Shown here: piece after piece, positions 46,388-56,636 of the stretch
How positions within the stretch are numbered: the stretch's first letter is position 1
Layout: every line of letters begins with the position of its first letter
NCBI RefSeq assembly: GCF_010093535.1
Contig: NW_022985169.1
Location: 537,660-601,659, forward strand
Reading direction: 5' to 3'
Source: Lindgomyces ingoldianus
Taxonomy: Eukaryota; Ascomycota; Dothideomycetes; Pleosporales; Lindgomycetaceae
Length of the DNA stretch: 64,000 bases
Notes under the pieces: model-generated
Database searches by the model: none
Seen by the model: only the letters and a program-made list of their open reading frames with translations
Told to the model about the DNA's origin: nothing
Position numbers and translations under genes: made by a program

Positions 46388-46667
46388 TGTCTGTACGCAG
46401 CAGCAGCGTCACAGTCTAGATACAAGCGATCGCGCACAAGCAGGACCACGTATCTATGTCACATAATGCTTGTGCGCGAACCTCTGTGCGCGAACATCTA
46501 GATATCCCCCTTTTCCTCTGTACAGAGGAAAGACAAGAGCAATAAAACTAGAAACATATTACCCTTACCTTACCTACCTTATACACTGTGCACACTGTAC
46601 ACTACTCTTACTCTTACTACTTAAGTACTTATACTATAAGCAGCTAGCTGTTAGAGCTTATTTAACA
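46388..46667 (+). repeat. 5' LTR of Copia J
   Basis: 280 bp, TGTCTGTACGCAGCAGC...TTATTTAACA. It keeps CG-containing words (gcgatcgcgcac) that are changed to TG/CA in the 3' LTR, so the 5' copy is better preserved in its first half. Confidence 0.95.
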
Positions 46668-46701
46668 CTAATTAGTAGTTAATTTAATTAACTGTAAATT
46701 A

Positions 46702-46825
46702 GTAAGAGTAATAATAAAGTACTTACACTTTATAAAGTACTTTATTTTATTACTTATTTTTTAGAAAGAGTAATAATAGAGTACCTATACCTTATAAGGT
46801 ACTTTATTTAGTTACTTATCTCTTA
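46702..46825. repeat. 62-bp tandem duplication with internal palindromes
   Basis: Two diverged 62-bp units. Each contains the inverted words AAAGTACTT and AAAGTACTTT (or the RIP variants GAGTACCT/AGGTACTTT) around a short loop, so each unit could fold as a hairpin. It lies just inside the J 5' LTR. Confidence 0.85.
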
Positions 46826-46829
46826 AAAT

Positions 46830-47061
46830 AGCAGATTAATCCTTTACATTATATAGCAAGCTCTACTACTATATAAAGTAAAGAGAAGATAGTGTAAGAC
46901 GCATACTAAAGCTACTAAAGCTGTACAACCTAGCAGCTAGATAATAGCACATTAATCCTTTACATTATACAGTAAGCTCTGCTACTGTACAAAGTAAAAA
47001 GAAGATAGTGTAAGGCGCACACTAAAGCTATTAAAGCTGCACAACCTAGTAGCTAGACAAC
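46830..47061. repeat. 116-bp tandem duplication in the J leader
   Basis: Two copies (46830-46945 and 46946-47061) with nearly all differences being C/T or G/A. Within each, 'tatagcaagctctactactata' is an imperfect inverted pair. Confidence 0.9.
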
Positions 47062-47600
47062 AGCAGTACCTGTGTAATTTACTAGAAAAGTAATTAACTA
47101 TACTATTATAATAAAATTTTATTAGCAACTAATAACTCTATGTAATAATAGAAAGAATAAGAAATAATTCTTATTATATAAATAACTTATAAAGGACATA
47201 GAGATATTAAAGGTAACACTATAGAATAAGACTAGCCTAGAGTACTAGAATAATAAGATTAACATGTTAAAGGCTTTAATAAGCCTATAAACTTAATTAT
47301 ACATAAGTTATATAATTACTAATCTATATATAACAACTTAAAAAAGTGCTACTTTTTTAAGTGCATACATAAAAAATTTTAAAAGATAGACACTATAAAA
47401 CTTTTTAGCACTTAGCTGCGTGTTTAAAAGGGAGCTTATATAAGTGCTAAAAGACAAGAGAATTACACTATAGCTAGGCACTAAAGGTACCTAAGCCTAG
47501 AAGCTGTGTAATATAGCATAAGAGAAGGTAATTACACTAGAAAAGCTTTATACATAACCTTTATTACTATATAAAGCTCTGCATAGAAGTAGACTAAACA
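47062..47600 (+). other. Copia J leader, no recognisable coding
   Basis: AT-rich sequence between the tandem repeats and the Pro-rich gag. It may include the gag start, but none can be supported. A 'aaaaagtgctacttttt' hairpin lies near 47341-47357. Confidence 0.45.
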
Positions 47601-48880
47601 TAATGCTGCTATTAACACTAAACATACTAGCATTACCTGCTCCTACACCTTAGCTAGCACTACACTAATTACTGTACAAACAATACATGCCACTCTACCT
47701 AACGCCTGCTCCACACCCTTAATTGTACACACCACCGCCTGCAGTAGTGTATGCACTACTAATACCACCTGCATAATTTATACTACATTACAGCCTGTAT
47801 AAACTTCTACCCTAGAGAGAAACTGCTAAAAAAAAACTTTTAGTAAATAAAATTATATAATTTTAAAAAGCATAAAAAAAAATAATAACTATATAAGTTA
47901 ACTATATAACATTTTTATAAATAAAATAAAAATCTTTATTAATCTATATTAATAGCTAAATATCTAGGAAACTTAGTACACAGACATCTTTTTAGATATT
48001 TTAAAAAGTTAGGTAAATATGTACTATATATATAATATAGGCCCTAGACATAACTAGAAGCATTTATACAACACCTTAAGTAGTTACTTTAACACTAATA
48101 TAAACTATAGCTAGTACTAGACAGACTAGATAATAATAACTTTTACATAATACTAATAAAAAAACTTTAATAAAAGTTTATATAAAGTTTTTAAAATAAT
48201 AATTAACAAGCTTATGCTTATATAAAAAGCACTAAAAATAAAATTTTAAAAAGATGTTCTACTATACACTACTATTATATAAGCCTGTTAAGGATAACTA
48301 AAACTAGAACATGCTATGTTTACTATTAAGCCCTTATATAAAGCTTTATTTAGTAACCTATAGGCATTACTCTAAGTTACTATAGACTAAAAGGTAAACT
48401 AATACCTCTAGAAACTGCCTAATGTATACTACATAGACTACTAATATAACTCTACATAATAAGAGTTTACACAACAAGAAGGAAGCTTCTCTTTATATAA
48501 AAAAAAATAACATAAAAGATTTTTATCTAGGTTTAGGCTATAATCTAAAGATAACTATACACAGATAAAAAAGTGCTTTATTTACTATAAAGAAAAATAT
48601 TAGTTATTAAACTACTTTTATAATAACTATATATAAGTAAAAAACTAGTATGTTGCCTTATATAAAAATTTTTATAATAAGACCTTATTATATAAAGCTA
48701 TTACTTTATACATCTAAGACTTTAAAGGTTACCCTAAAAAAAACAAAAATTTATATAATATAAAAAAAATAAAATAAAAAAGTAAAAATATTAAAAAAGC
48801 TATTATCTACTTTACCTTTACTGCCTATTTATACTATGCAACAGAAGAGGACATCTACAGCATTAAACCTAAAGAATATG
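47600..48880 (+). pseudogene. Copia J gag (Pro-rich N-terminus, zinc knuckle), disrupted
   Basis: The plus-strand reading starts with a Pro/Tyr-rich stretch at about 47635-47830 (L-P-A-P-T-P, L-T-P-A-P-H-P, Y-T-P-P-P-A-V-V-Y). Helical capsid-like sequence follows, then a knuckle-like K-C-F-I-Y-Y-K-E-K-Y at about 48570-48605 (C-x2-C with Cys to Tyr). The last part, 'A-T-E-E-D-I-Y', leads into the protease region. The corresponding K sequence is at the right edge (63448-64000, minus). Confidence 0.72.
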
Positions 48881-49443
48881 CTAAGCAGTTTATTCTTAAT
48901 AACTAATACTATACAGTATACTAAGGCAAACTATAAAACATAGGTGTAGTAAAGATCTCTACTATTAGTAAGTTTTAACTTAAGGCGTACATATAAGAAA
49001 ACCTATATATAAAAATTAATTAAATACTTAGCTAAATAGATATTAGCTTTAGAAGCTAAACACTAAAGAAATTAATTAGTACTATATAAATCTAGAACTT
49101 AATTAGTCTAGTTATATACTACATTTTAAAGACTTTAACACTATTTCTACTATTACTAGCAGATGCTAACTAACTTAGGGCATACTTTAATAATATTTTA
49201 AATATTATTATATATAAAAACAAAACTACTATTTTTATTATATAAAAATAAAGACACTTTTTTTTAATATTAGTAAAAAAGAATTTATGTTTTTTTTTAC
49301 TAAATTAAAACTCTACTACCTCTACTACTAATTTAGACACCTTTGCATAGAGAGACTCTAGAAGATGCTAACTAGCGCTAGCTACAACATTAATGCTGCA
49401 GTGCTAGAAAAGATTAAGAAGTTCTACTACTTCTGCTAATTAT
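48881..49443 (+). pseudogene. Copia J protease region and integrase zinc-binding part, interrupted by H
   Basis: The plus-strand reading covers a protease-like hydrophobic segment (L-T-L-F-L-L-L-L-A-D-A-N-Q-L, about 49135-49175) and a GAG-pre-integrase/zinc-binding segment (L-Y-Y-*-F-R-H-P at about 49315-49345; K-K-F-Y-Y-F-C just before 49443). H is inserted directly after the first Cys of the HHCC-type zinc-binding motif. The frame resumes at 56637. Confidence 0.72.
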
Positions 49444-49733
49444 TGTAACGATTCTACGAATCGTTCCATCTCGGGTCGCTTGGATCCTATCCGAAGGGTC
49501 CCTGTATTAGCCCCGACCATGACTTGACCTAGTCCCCTGCAGTTACCCCTATTCCCGCATGTATTTAGTTGCACCTTGCCCCTGTAGCTAGCTTAGTAGT
49601 TTTCTAATATCCTACGTACAAGGCCTATAGGTGTTATTAGTATTCTTAGGTCTCTAAGTCCCTACGCACTCCTATATGCCTCTAAGTAGATTTATACCGC
49701 ATTTAGACCTATTGTCTTGCCTGCGCTGTTACA
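49444..49733 (+). repeat. 5' LTR of chromovirus H
   Basis: 290 bp. The first half is unmutated (TGTAACGATTCTACGAATCG, a perfect short palindrome around the tip). The inner end shows C-to-T changes relative to the 3' LTR. Confidence 0.96.
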
Positions 49734-50270
49734 TTATATTAGAAAACTTACTTTTGCTAGTAACAGCCTTATTAATAATATTACATTAATTATTTGTTTA
49801 ACTATGTCTAACTCTAAGAAGCGTCTAATTTAGTTTAAGTTGTAATTTTTTACACACTATTATATTAAATTATTTAGTTAGTATAGATAGAATTTTAAAG
49901 ACCTTTTATTAACTAAAGCCTTTAGGTTTAGAACTTCCTATCCCCTATAATTAGGATTGCCTTTAGAAAAGTTGTAAAGAGTGTGCTAAGGTAGAAACTT
50001 AAAGACTACTAATAACTTATTAAGATTAGAGATAACTACTAATGCCTAACCTTTAACTACTATTAGATTCTATTATAAAGACTGCAACTTATTCTAGCTG
50101 CAGCTAAGGTAAGATGCCTGCCTTTAGAACTAAACTACTACTAACTTTAACAGCTAAACTCTCTTTTGTAGGACTTAAAGCTAAAAACCTACTAGATTTA
50201 GAGTTAAACCTTAGTAGTATAGCCCTTAAAAACTAAGTTGCTTAATTAAGGGCATAAATTAAATAGCTAA
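49734..50270 (+). other. Chromovirus H leader and presumptive gag N-terminus
   Basis: AT-rich, with no safe protein match. A possible gag start cannot be chosen because of RIP damage. Confidence 0.4.
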
Positions 50271-51350
50271 CTAGATTAAAAACTATTAGTCTTAATTATC
50301 CCCTACTAACTACTAAATTACCTATAATAATGCCTTAAATTACCTTTACTACTCTAATAGTAAGAGACTTTTTAGGCACCCCTAAGCTTTCTTAAAGCTA
50401 CCTTACTAAATATATGCCTAAGATTAAGAACTTTATAAACAGCAAAGAACTTATGTTTAAATAATAGTAAGCCTTTATTATAGATAGACTTAACATTAAT
50501 GCAGATTACTATTAGAGTAAGCGCGCACGCATGGCGTTAGTATAGGGACACACTGCTAGTATCGCGAAGGAATACCTAGAGCCTAGATACCTAGCTAAAT
50601 TAGATTACTTTTAGTTTAAAAACATAAAAGAAATAATTAAGCTTTTATAAACATACTTTATTACTAGTAATAAAAAGATAAAAGCGCAACAGGTGTTTTA
50701 AACTCTAAAGATAGGCAAAGAAAAAGTGTTTTCTACCTTTAAAGCTTACTTTATTAGTGCTGCTATTAAAAGGTTTATATTAAAGTTAGAATAGTTTTTC
50801 TACCTATAGAAAAAGATACTACTTAGCCTAAAAGTACTAAACTTAGGTTTTAAGCACACTTAAAAGAGCTTTTTTAAGACTATAGTAGCCTACCTAACAG
50901 CCTATAACATAGAAAGAAGGAATACTCTTGCTATTTTAAAGTAAACTGTTAATCTTACCTAATAGTCTACTATTAGACCTAGTACAGATTAGTCTTAGAA
51001 GGTTTCTAGTAATACATCTAAGGCGGTATACTATTCTAGTGCACCCTGACCTGCACCTCTGTTAGTACCCTAATCTACCTTAGTTACCTATAGACAATTT
51101 AGCTAGACACCTGCCCTAGAAAGACAGACAACTTCTAGCAACTGTTATAATTATAGAAAACTAGAACATTTTACTAGCAACTGCTCTATTCCTAGAGTAT
51201 AAGAAATAAAGGTGGAGCAGTAAGATTTTAAAGAAGAATTTATAGATGTAAATAATTTTAATCTAGATGCCTTTTAAAAAGAAAATAGCAACGCCTAGAA
51301 AAACTTTTTATTCTAGGCTTAAGTAAGTATAATTTATTAAACATTAATTT
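50270..51350 (+). pseudogene. Chromovirus H gag with zinc knuckle (disrupted)
   Basis: The plus-strand capsid-like reading at about 50560-50900 includes Y-L-E-P-R-Y-L-A-K-L-D-Y-F and F-S-T-F-K-A-Y-F. A Ser/Gln/Pro-rich linker follows. The knuckle at about 51140-51185 reads C-Y-N-Y-R-K-L-E-H-F-T-S-N-C (CX2CX4HX4C with the second Cys changed to Tyr). Confidence 0.8.
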
Positions 51351-51399
51351 ATTACACTTATTTAAAGGAAAACACTTCTAAGTTCTTACTATTTTATAT

Positions 51400-54300
51400 T
51401 TAAAAAGCATTAGAGTCTGTTTAAATTTTTTAGTTAATACTAGCGCTTATAGTTTTTTATTTATTAACTTACTAACTACTAAGTTATTATTTTAATGCTT
51501 TTATGTCCTTATCTAACGCTTACTATTTAAAGTTATAGTTAAGGGCTTTTAAGATTAGATCTAAGTCTCTATCTACTAGTATATCCGCCTACACATGTAA
51601 ATTAATAGGAGAAGCATCTAAAACTACTTTTTTGTTATTATAAACCTTAGCTTCTAGAATTGCATTATTAGCATTAAATAGTTATGTTATTTTAAACTTT
51701 ATTTAGATACAGAGAGGAATTAGATTATATAGCCTAGCAAATATTTGCCTACCTACAAACCTTTACTGCCTTTGCTTATGCAATTAACCTAGCCTGCGCG
51801 CAATAAAGAAGTAGAGCTAGATATTAAACAACATAACACACTATAGAAAAAGGACTAATTTTAGTAGTTATGCAGCCTAATAATTTATTGCATTAAGGGT
51901 TTACTAAGGCTACTAAAATTATACAAATCTTCTATTGTCTATAGTCTAAAGACACTTAAATTATCTTTCTGCCTATCTATTAAGAAGTCTAGAATAGGTC
52001 TAAAGGAGGTCTGTTTAGCTACTATTACTCTAATTTTAGTAAATGCTTTTTATTTTAATATAAAAAGAAAGAAAAATAAGTTCTTTTTAACTTTTATTTA
52101 TAAAATTAAGTAGTTAATTAAAGACAAGTAAGCTTTATAGTTAGACGCTAAACATAAAACTAAAGCATTAGTAAACCTCTAATTACTTTCTAAATACTAT
52201 TAGTACTAAGATGTATTTAGCCACATAGCAGCTTACTAGCTACTAGTACATTATCTATATAACTACAAGATTATCTTTATAGAGCTTCTCCCTAATAGTT
52301 ACAGTCTGTTATACAAACAGAACCTTAAGGAGCTAGAGGCAATAAAGAAATATGTTATAAATAATCTAAAATATAGCTTTATTAAGTAGAGTTAGAGCTC
52401 TTTTATATCTCTTATCTTTTATATATAGAAACTAAATAGTAACTTATGTATTTGCATTAATTACTGCAAACTTAACACTCTTACCTGCAAGAATATATAT
52501 CTAATACTGCGCATAGACAAACTCTTATTAAAACCTACTAAGGTAGTAATCTTTACTAAGTTTAATATTTACGCAGCCTTTAATAAGATTAGGATAGATC
52601 TAAGCTTTAAAAAGTATACTACCTTTTAGACATAATATAGAACTTATAAGTGTAAAGTCCTGCTTTTTAGATTATGTAATAGTCTAGCAACTTACTAGCG
52701 CTATATAAACAATGTATTAATTAACTATTTAAATAATTTCTACATTACCTATTTTAATAACATCCTTATTTACTCTAAAGACAAGGCAACTTATATTCTC
52801 TATATTAAGAAAGTCTTAGAAAGGCTCTAGTAAGCAGGATTATAAGTAAAGATTAAAAAAAGTAAATTTTATGTTACTTAAATAAGGTATCTTAGCTATA
52901 TACTTTTAAATAAAGGACTAGAGGTTAACCTAGAGAAAGTAGAGGTGCTACGTAACTAGCAGGCGCTTACTACTGTAACAGGTGTAAAATCCTTTCTAGG
53001 CTTTACTAGATTTTATTAGTAATTTATTTTAGAATTCTTTTATGTAGTAAAACTAATTATTACGCTTTAAAGCTTTACTACCCCTTTTATATAGACTTTA
53101 AAGTGTAATGTGGCTTTTAAAAAGCTAAAGTCTGCGCTACTAAGTATACCTACACTTTGCTATTTTAACTTTATGTTATAAACTAAAATTAAAACTAACA
53201 CTTTTAATAGAGTAGTAGCAAGAGTCCTTTCTTAGAAACAAGTAGATAGAAATTAGTGCCCTGTATTATTCTATAGCAAGGTCCTATCTAGTTTAGAGCT
53301 AAACTAGGAGATACATAATAAGGAGCTATTTGCAATTATTACTATGTTTAAATAATAGAGGGCTAAGCTTACATCTATAGCAATAAGCACTTTAGTATAT
53401 ACTAATTATTATTTATTAAAGTACTTTATAATAATAAAAGTGCTAAATGCTTATTAGGTCTATTAGGCTAAAAAGTTAGCTTAGTATTGCTTCTAAATTA
53501 AGTACACCCCTAGTAAGAACAACGCTAGGGCAGACATTCTTAGTTATTATAAATAAGATGTAGAAAATTTAAAAGCAGCTTAAACTAATAATAAGTTAAA
53601 AGTCCTACTAGAACTGCACTAACTGCACCCCTAAATTAACTTTAAACTAGCCTAGTACTATATTACTTAAATAATAACTTAAGCAGCTACACTAAATGTT
53701 ATAGAAGGACTAGACTAGGTTATATTTCTAGATTTTTTAAAATTAATTAACACATTACTTTAAAAGAATTAAGCCTTTTTTACGTAAAAGCAAGAACTTC
53801 TACTCTGCTATTATTAAATAGGAAATAAACTACTCTTCTATGCTAACTACTTATGTGTGCTAGTAGACTTGTTGCTGTGTACTTAACTTATCTAAAAAGT
53901 CTATAACTAAGTATCTTTAGCACATTCTAGTGCTACTAAGACCTATTAGTTACTAGCCTAAAAGTACTACTAGAAGGGTATAAAGGCTACTTATAAATAA
54001 TATATATAGAATTACCTCCTTTATTATAAGGCTTATCTAAAACAGAACTAAGCTCTAGGCTTTATCTACCCCTTACTAATTCCTGCTTAACTAATGCAGC
54101 ACTTGTGCATTAACTTTAAGAAGTTCTCTAAAGATAAGTCTAGATATAATTAAATTATAGTTATAATTAATTACCTATCTAAATAAGCTATTTTTATTCT
54201 CTACTATAAAATAATTAACGCCTAAAGAATAGCTACTTTATTTATTTAATAAGTGTACTATTTTAGCTACACACCTAAAACTATTATTTTTAATTAAAGA

Positions 54301-55210
54301 CTTTAGTTTATATCTAGTTTTTAGTCTAAATTTTATTAAATTTTAGGTGTAAAAGTTAAGCTTTTTACTACTTATTATAAAAAAATAGATAGCTAAATAG
54401 AGATTATAAATAAGTATATTAATTAAAGACTAAGGCCTTTAATATTTTTTTACTAAGATAACTAGAGTTCTTTACTACCCTTAATTAATTAGGCTTAGAT
54501 AACCTTACCCTATGTAATAATTAAAATGTCTCTGTATTAAGTCTTATACAGCTCTAAACTATGTTAAAGCTAGGACTAGAAACATTCTACAGAACCTATT
54601 ACAGCTACAGACAAGCTAAATTATAAGGATGCCCTAGTATTAGCAACTTACATGCATGCAGCCTAGGAGTTAGCTAAGACCTATATAGAAAAGGCCTAGG
54701 ATTAGATGTAAACTATAGTTAACTACTACTGCTAGCTAGTTAACTAGGAGGTTAGCAACATAGTCTACTTAGACACTAAGAACTTTACTGTTTAAAGACT
54801 TAGCTAAAAACTATTTAAATAATAAAAAGGCCCCTTTAAGGTACTTAAATAAGTTAGAAACTTGTACTGCCTAAAGCTACTTTTAAGGTTAAAAATACAT
54901 AATGTCTTTACACTAAATGTGCTTTGCAAAGACCCTTAAGATCTACTTTTAAAACAAGAACCTTTAAAACCCCCTAGAATTACTATTAATAAAGTAAAGG
55001 AGTAGAAAGTAGAGGAAATACTTACTAGTAAGCTCTACTAAAAAACGCTTAAGTACTAGGTAAAATAAGTAAGACATAACCCTAATCTAGTCTAGTATAA
55101 GGCTTTAAATTTTATAAGGTCTCCTTATAAACTAAAGGCCTTCTATAATAAGCATCTAAATTAGCTAAGACCTCTAAGGGCTTTACATAAGTAGATTAAG
55201 GCTTTTAAAG
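51400..55210 (+). pseudogene. Chromovirus H pol: protease, RT, RNase H, integrase, chromodomain (disrupted)
   Basis: Protease motif at 51433-51462 reads V-N-T-S-A-Y-S-F-L (D-T-G-A-type, Asp to Asn and Gly to Ser). RT is at about 52180-52990, with T-K-F-N-I-Y-A-A-F-N-K-I-R, L-C-N-S-L-A-T-Y and the catalytic box at 52747-52773 read T-Y-F-N-N-I-L-I-Y. RNase H is at about 53120-53560. Integrase is at about 53860-54480. The chromodomain is at about 54985-55200 (Y-*-V-K-*-V-R-H-N-P...A-F-Y-N-K-H-L-N). Stops are frequent. Confidence 0.9.
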
Positions 55211-56326
55211 CTAGTGTAAAAGGCATAGATTACTTAGCAGATAATAAAGTATAGGAGTAAGAAGTTAGATTATATTTTTACATAATATTATTACAACTCT
55301 ATAGACATGTTGCTTAGGAGGTCTAACAGCAAGCTGTTAGACACCTCTAGACTCTCCTCTTCCTCCTCCTCCGCCCTTCTTCCTCTCCTCCCTCCCCTCT
55401 AGACTCCCCCCAAACTCCCTCCGCCTTGTCTTTAGCCGCCTAAAAACACTGCAATGTCTGCCTAAAGGTTAGACACTAGAGCCTTTAGGGCTAAAACCTG
55501 TTAAAGCAGCTTAGTATTCTAGTAAAATAAGGCCACCTAAACACTAGCTACAGGAAGCCTAGCTTCCTAACTCTTTACAACCTACGCTACTTGCGCTAGG
55601 TTCTAAGTAAACTCTAAAACAGCCTTAAAGGCCCCCTTTTTATTCTTTTTACTCCCTACATTTTAGGCCGCCGCCTATAGCTTAAGATAGCCCTAAAGGA
55701 CTAAGAATTCCTCCTTGCAATATAAGGGGACCTACGCGCGCGTTAGTAAACTATACCCTAGCTGTATTAAACTATATTTATATAGAGTTGTATTTTTTAT
55801 TGCGTAAGGCGTAATACTTGCATTTCTTTAATTTAAAGGACTAAAAAGAGAACTTAACTTAAAGGCTGTAAGCTAAGGCGTAGGCAGCCTAAAGGCAGAT
55901 AACTTAAAAGGCCTCTAAAGAGGCTCTAGAAGAGGGGCAGAGCAGCATAGTAAATTTCTTTAATACTATAATTAGTTAGTAGACTAAGCTATAAGATGTT
56001 AGGTGCACAACAATACTTATAAAGTAGAGAATTAGATAATAGCTAAAAAAGAAACTAACAAAATTAACTAGACTATATAAGTAAAGTAAGCAAACACTTA
56101 TTACTATAAATAACAAATTTACTATATTAACAATAACTACACTGCTAGTTACTACTAAACAAAAACATTACAACAGAGGTATTATATTAGTATTAAGTTT
56201 TTAGTCTATTTTCTTAGTAACAGGAAATTTTAGTTAAGATAGTTATACTTATTATATTCTATCTAAATTAGTTTTAAAGCATTTCTAAATACTTTCTAAA
56301 CACTGTAGATAGGGACTATTAGCTTA
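55211..56326. other. Chromovirus H region between pol and 3' LTR
   Basis: About 1.1 kb without a safe assignment. It includes an almost pure C/T tract (about 55345-55435) and GC-rich pieces around 55660-55750. A minus-strand reading near 55560-55700 is fairly continuous and basic (R-R-P-K-M, G-V-K-R-I-K-R-G-P), but no Cys/coiled-coil pattern like that of E and F is evident. The remainder, about 55950-56326, shows nothing recognisable. Confidence 0.4.
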
Positions 56327-56341
56327 TAAAGGGGGGGGTAG
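56327..56341 (+). other. Polypurine tract of chromovirus H
   Basis: A run of eight G residues (aaaggggggggtagtg) abuts the 3' LTR start at 56342. Confidence 0.85.
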
Positions 56342-56631
56342 TGTAACAATTCTACAAATTGTTCTATCTTAGGTCGCTTAGATCCTATCTAAAGGGTCCC
56401 TATATCAGCCCTAACCATGACTTAACCTAGTCCCCTGCAGTTACCCCTATTCCCGCATGTATTTAGTCGCACCTTGCTCCTGTAGCTAGCTTAGTAGTTT
56501 TCTAATATCCTACGTACAAGGCCTATAGGTGTCATTAGTATTCCCAGGTCTCTGAGTCCCCACGCACTCCCATATGCCTCTGAGTGGATTCATACCGCAT
56601 TCGGACCCATTGTCTTGCCTGCGCCGTTACA
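56342..56631 (+). repeat. 3' LTR of chromovirus H
   Basis: 290 bp. The element-proximal 60 bp carry G-to-A and C-to-T changes, whereas the outer half is nearly free of RIP. It is followed by ATTAT. Confidence 0.96.
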
Positions 56632-56636
56632 ATTAT

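Larger units (their letters stand above)
49444..56631 (+). mobile_element. Ty3/gypsy chromovirus H, complete with both LTRs
   Basis: 7188 bp, two 290-bp LTRs (TGTAACGATT...GTTACA) and target duplication ATTAT (49439-49443 and 56632-56636). The empty site is preserved in K at about 62535. Plus-strand gag, protease, RT, RNase H, integrase and chromodomain are present. An exceptional 8-G polypurine tract precedes the 3' LTR. It is the innermost and therefore youngest full insertion of this stack. Confidence 0.96.

Noticed and set aside
45637..46667. A 1-kb DNA transposon (hAT or Mutator type) with 280-bp terminal inverted repeats
   Set aside because: The right 'terminus' is the 5' LTR of Copia J and the left one is the 3' LTR of Copia K on the opposite strand. 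The TTTAC duplication at 46383 and 59959 and the J/K collinearity explain the arrangement completely.
46470..46682. A 70-codon plus-strand open frame
   Set aside because: It lies in the 5' LTR of Copia J and has no protein-like composition or family resemblance.
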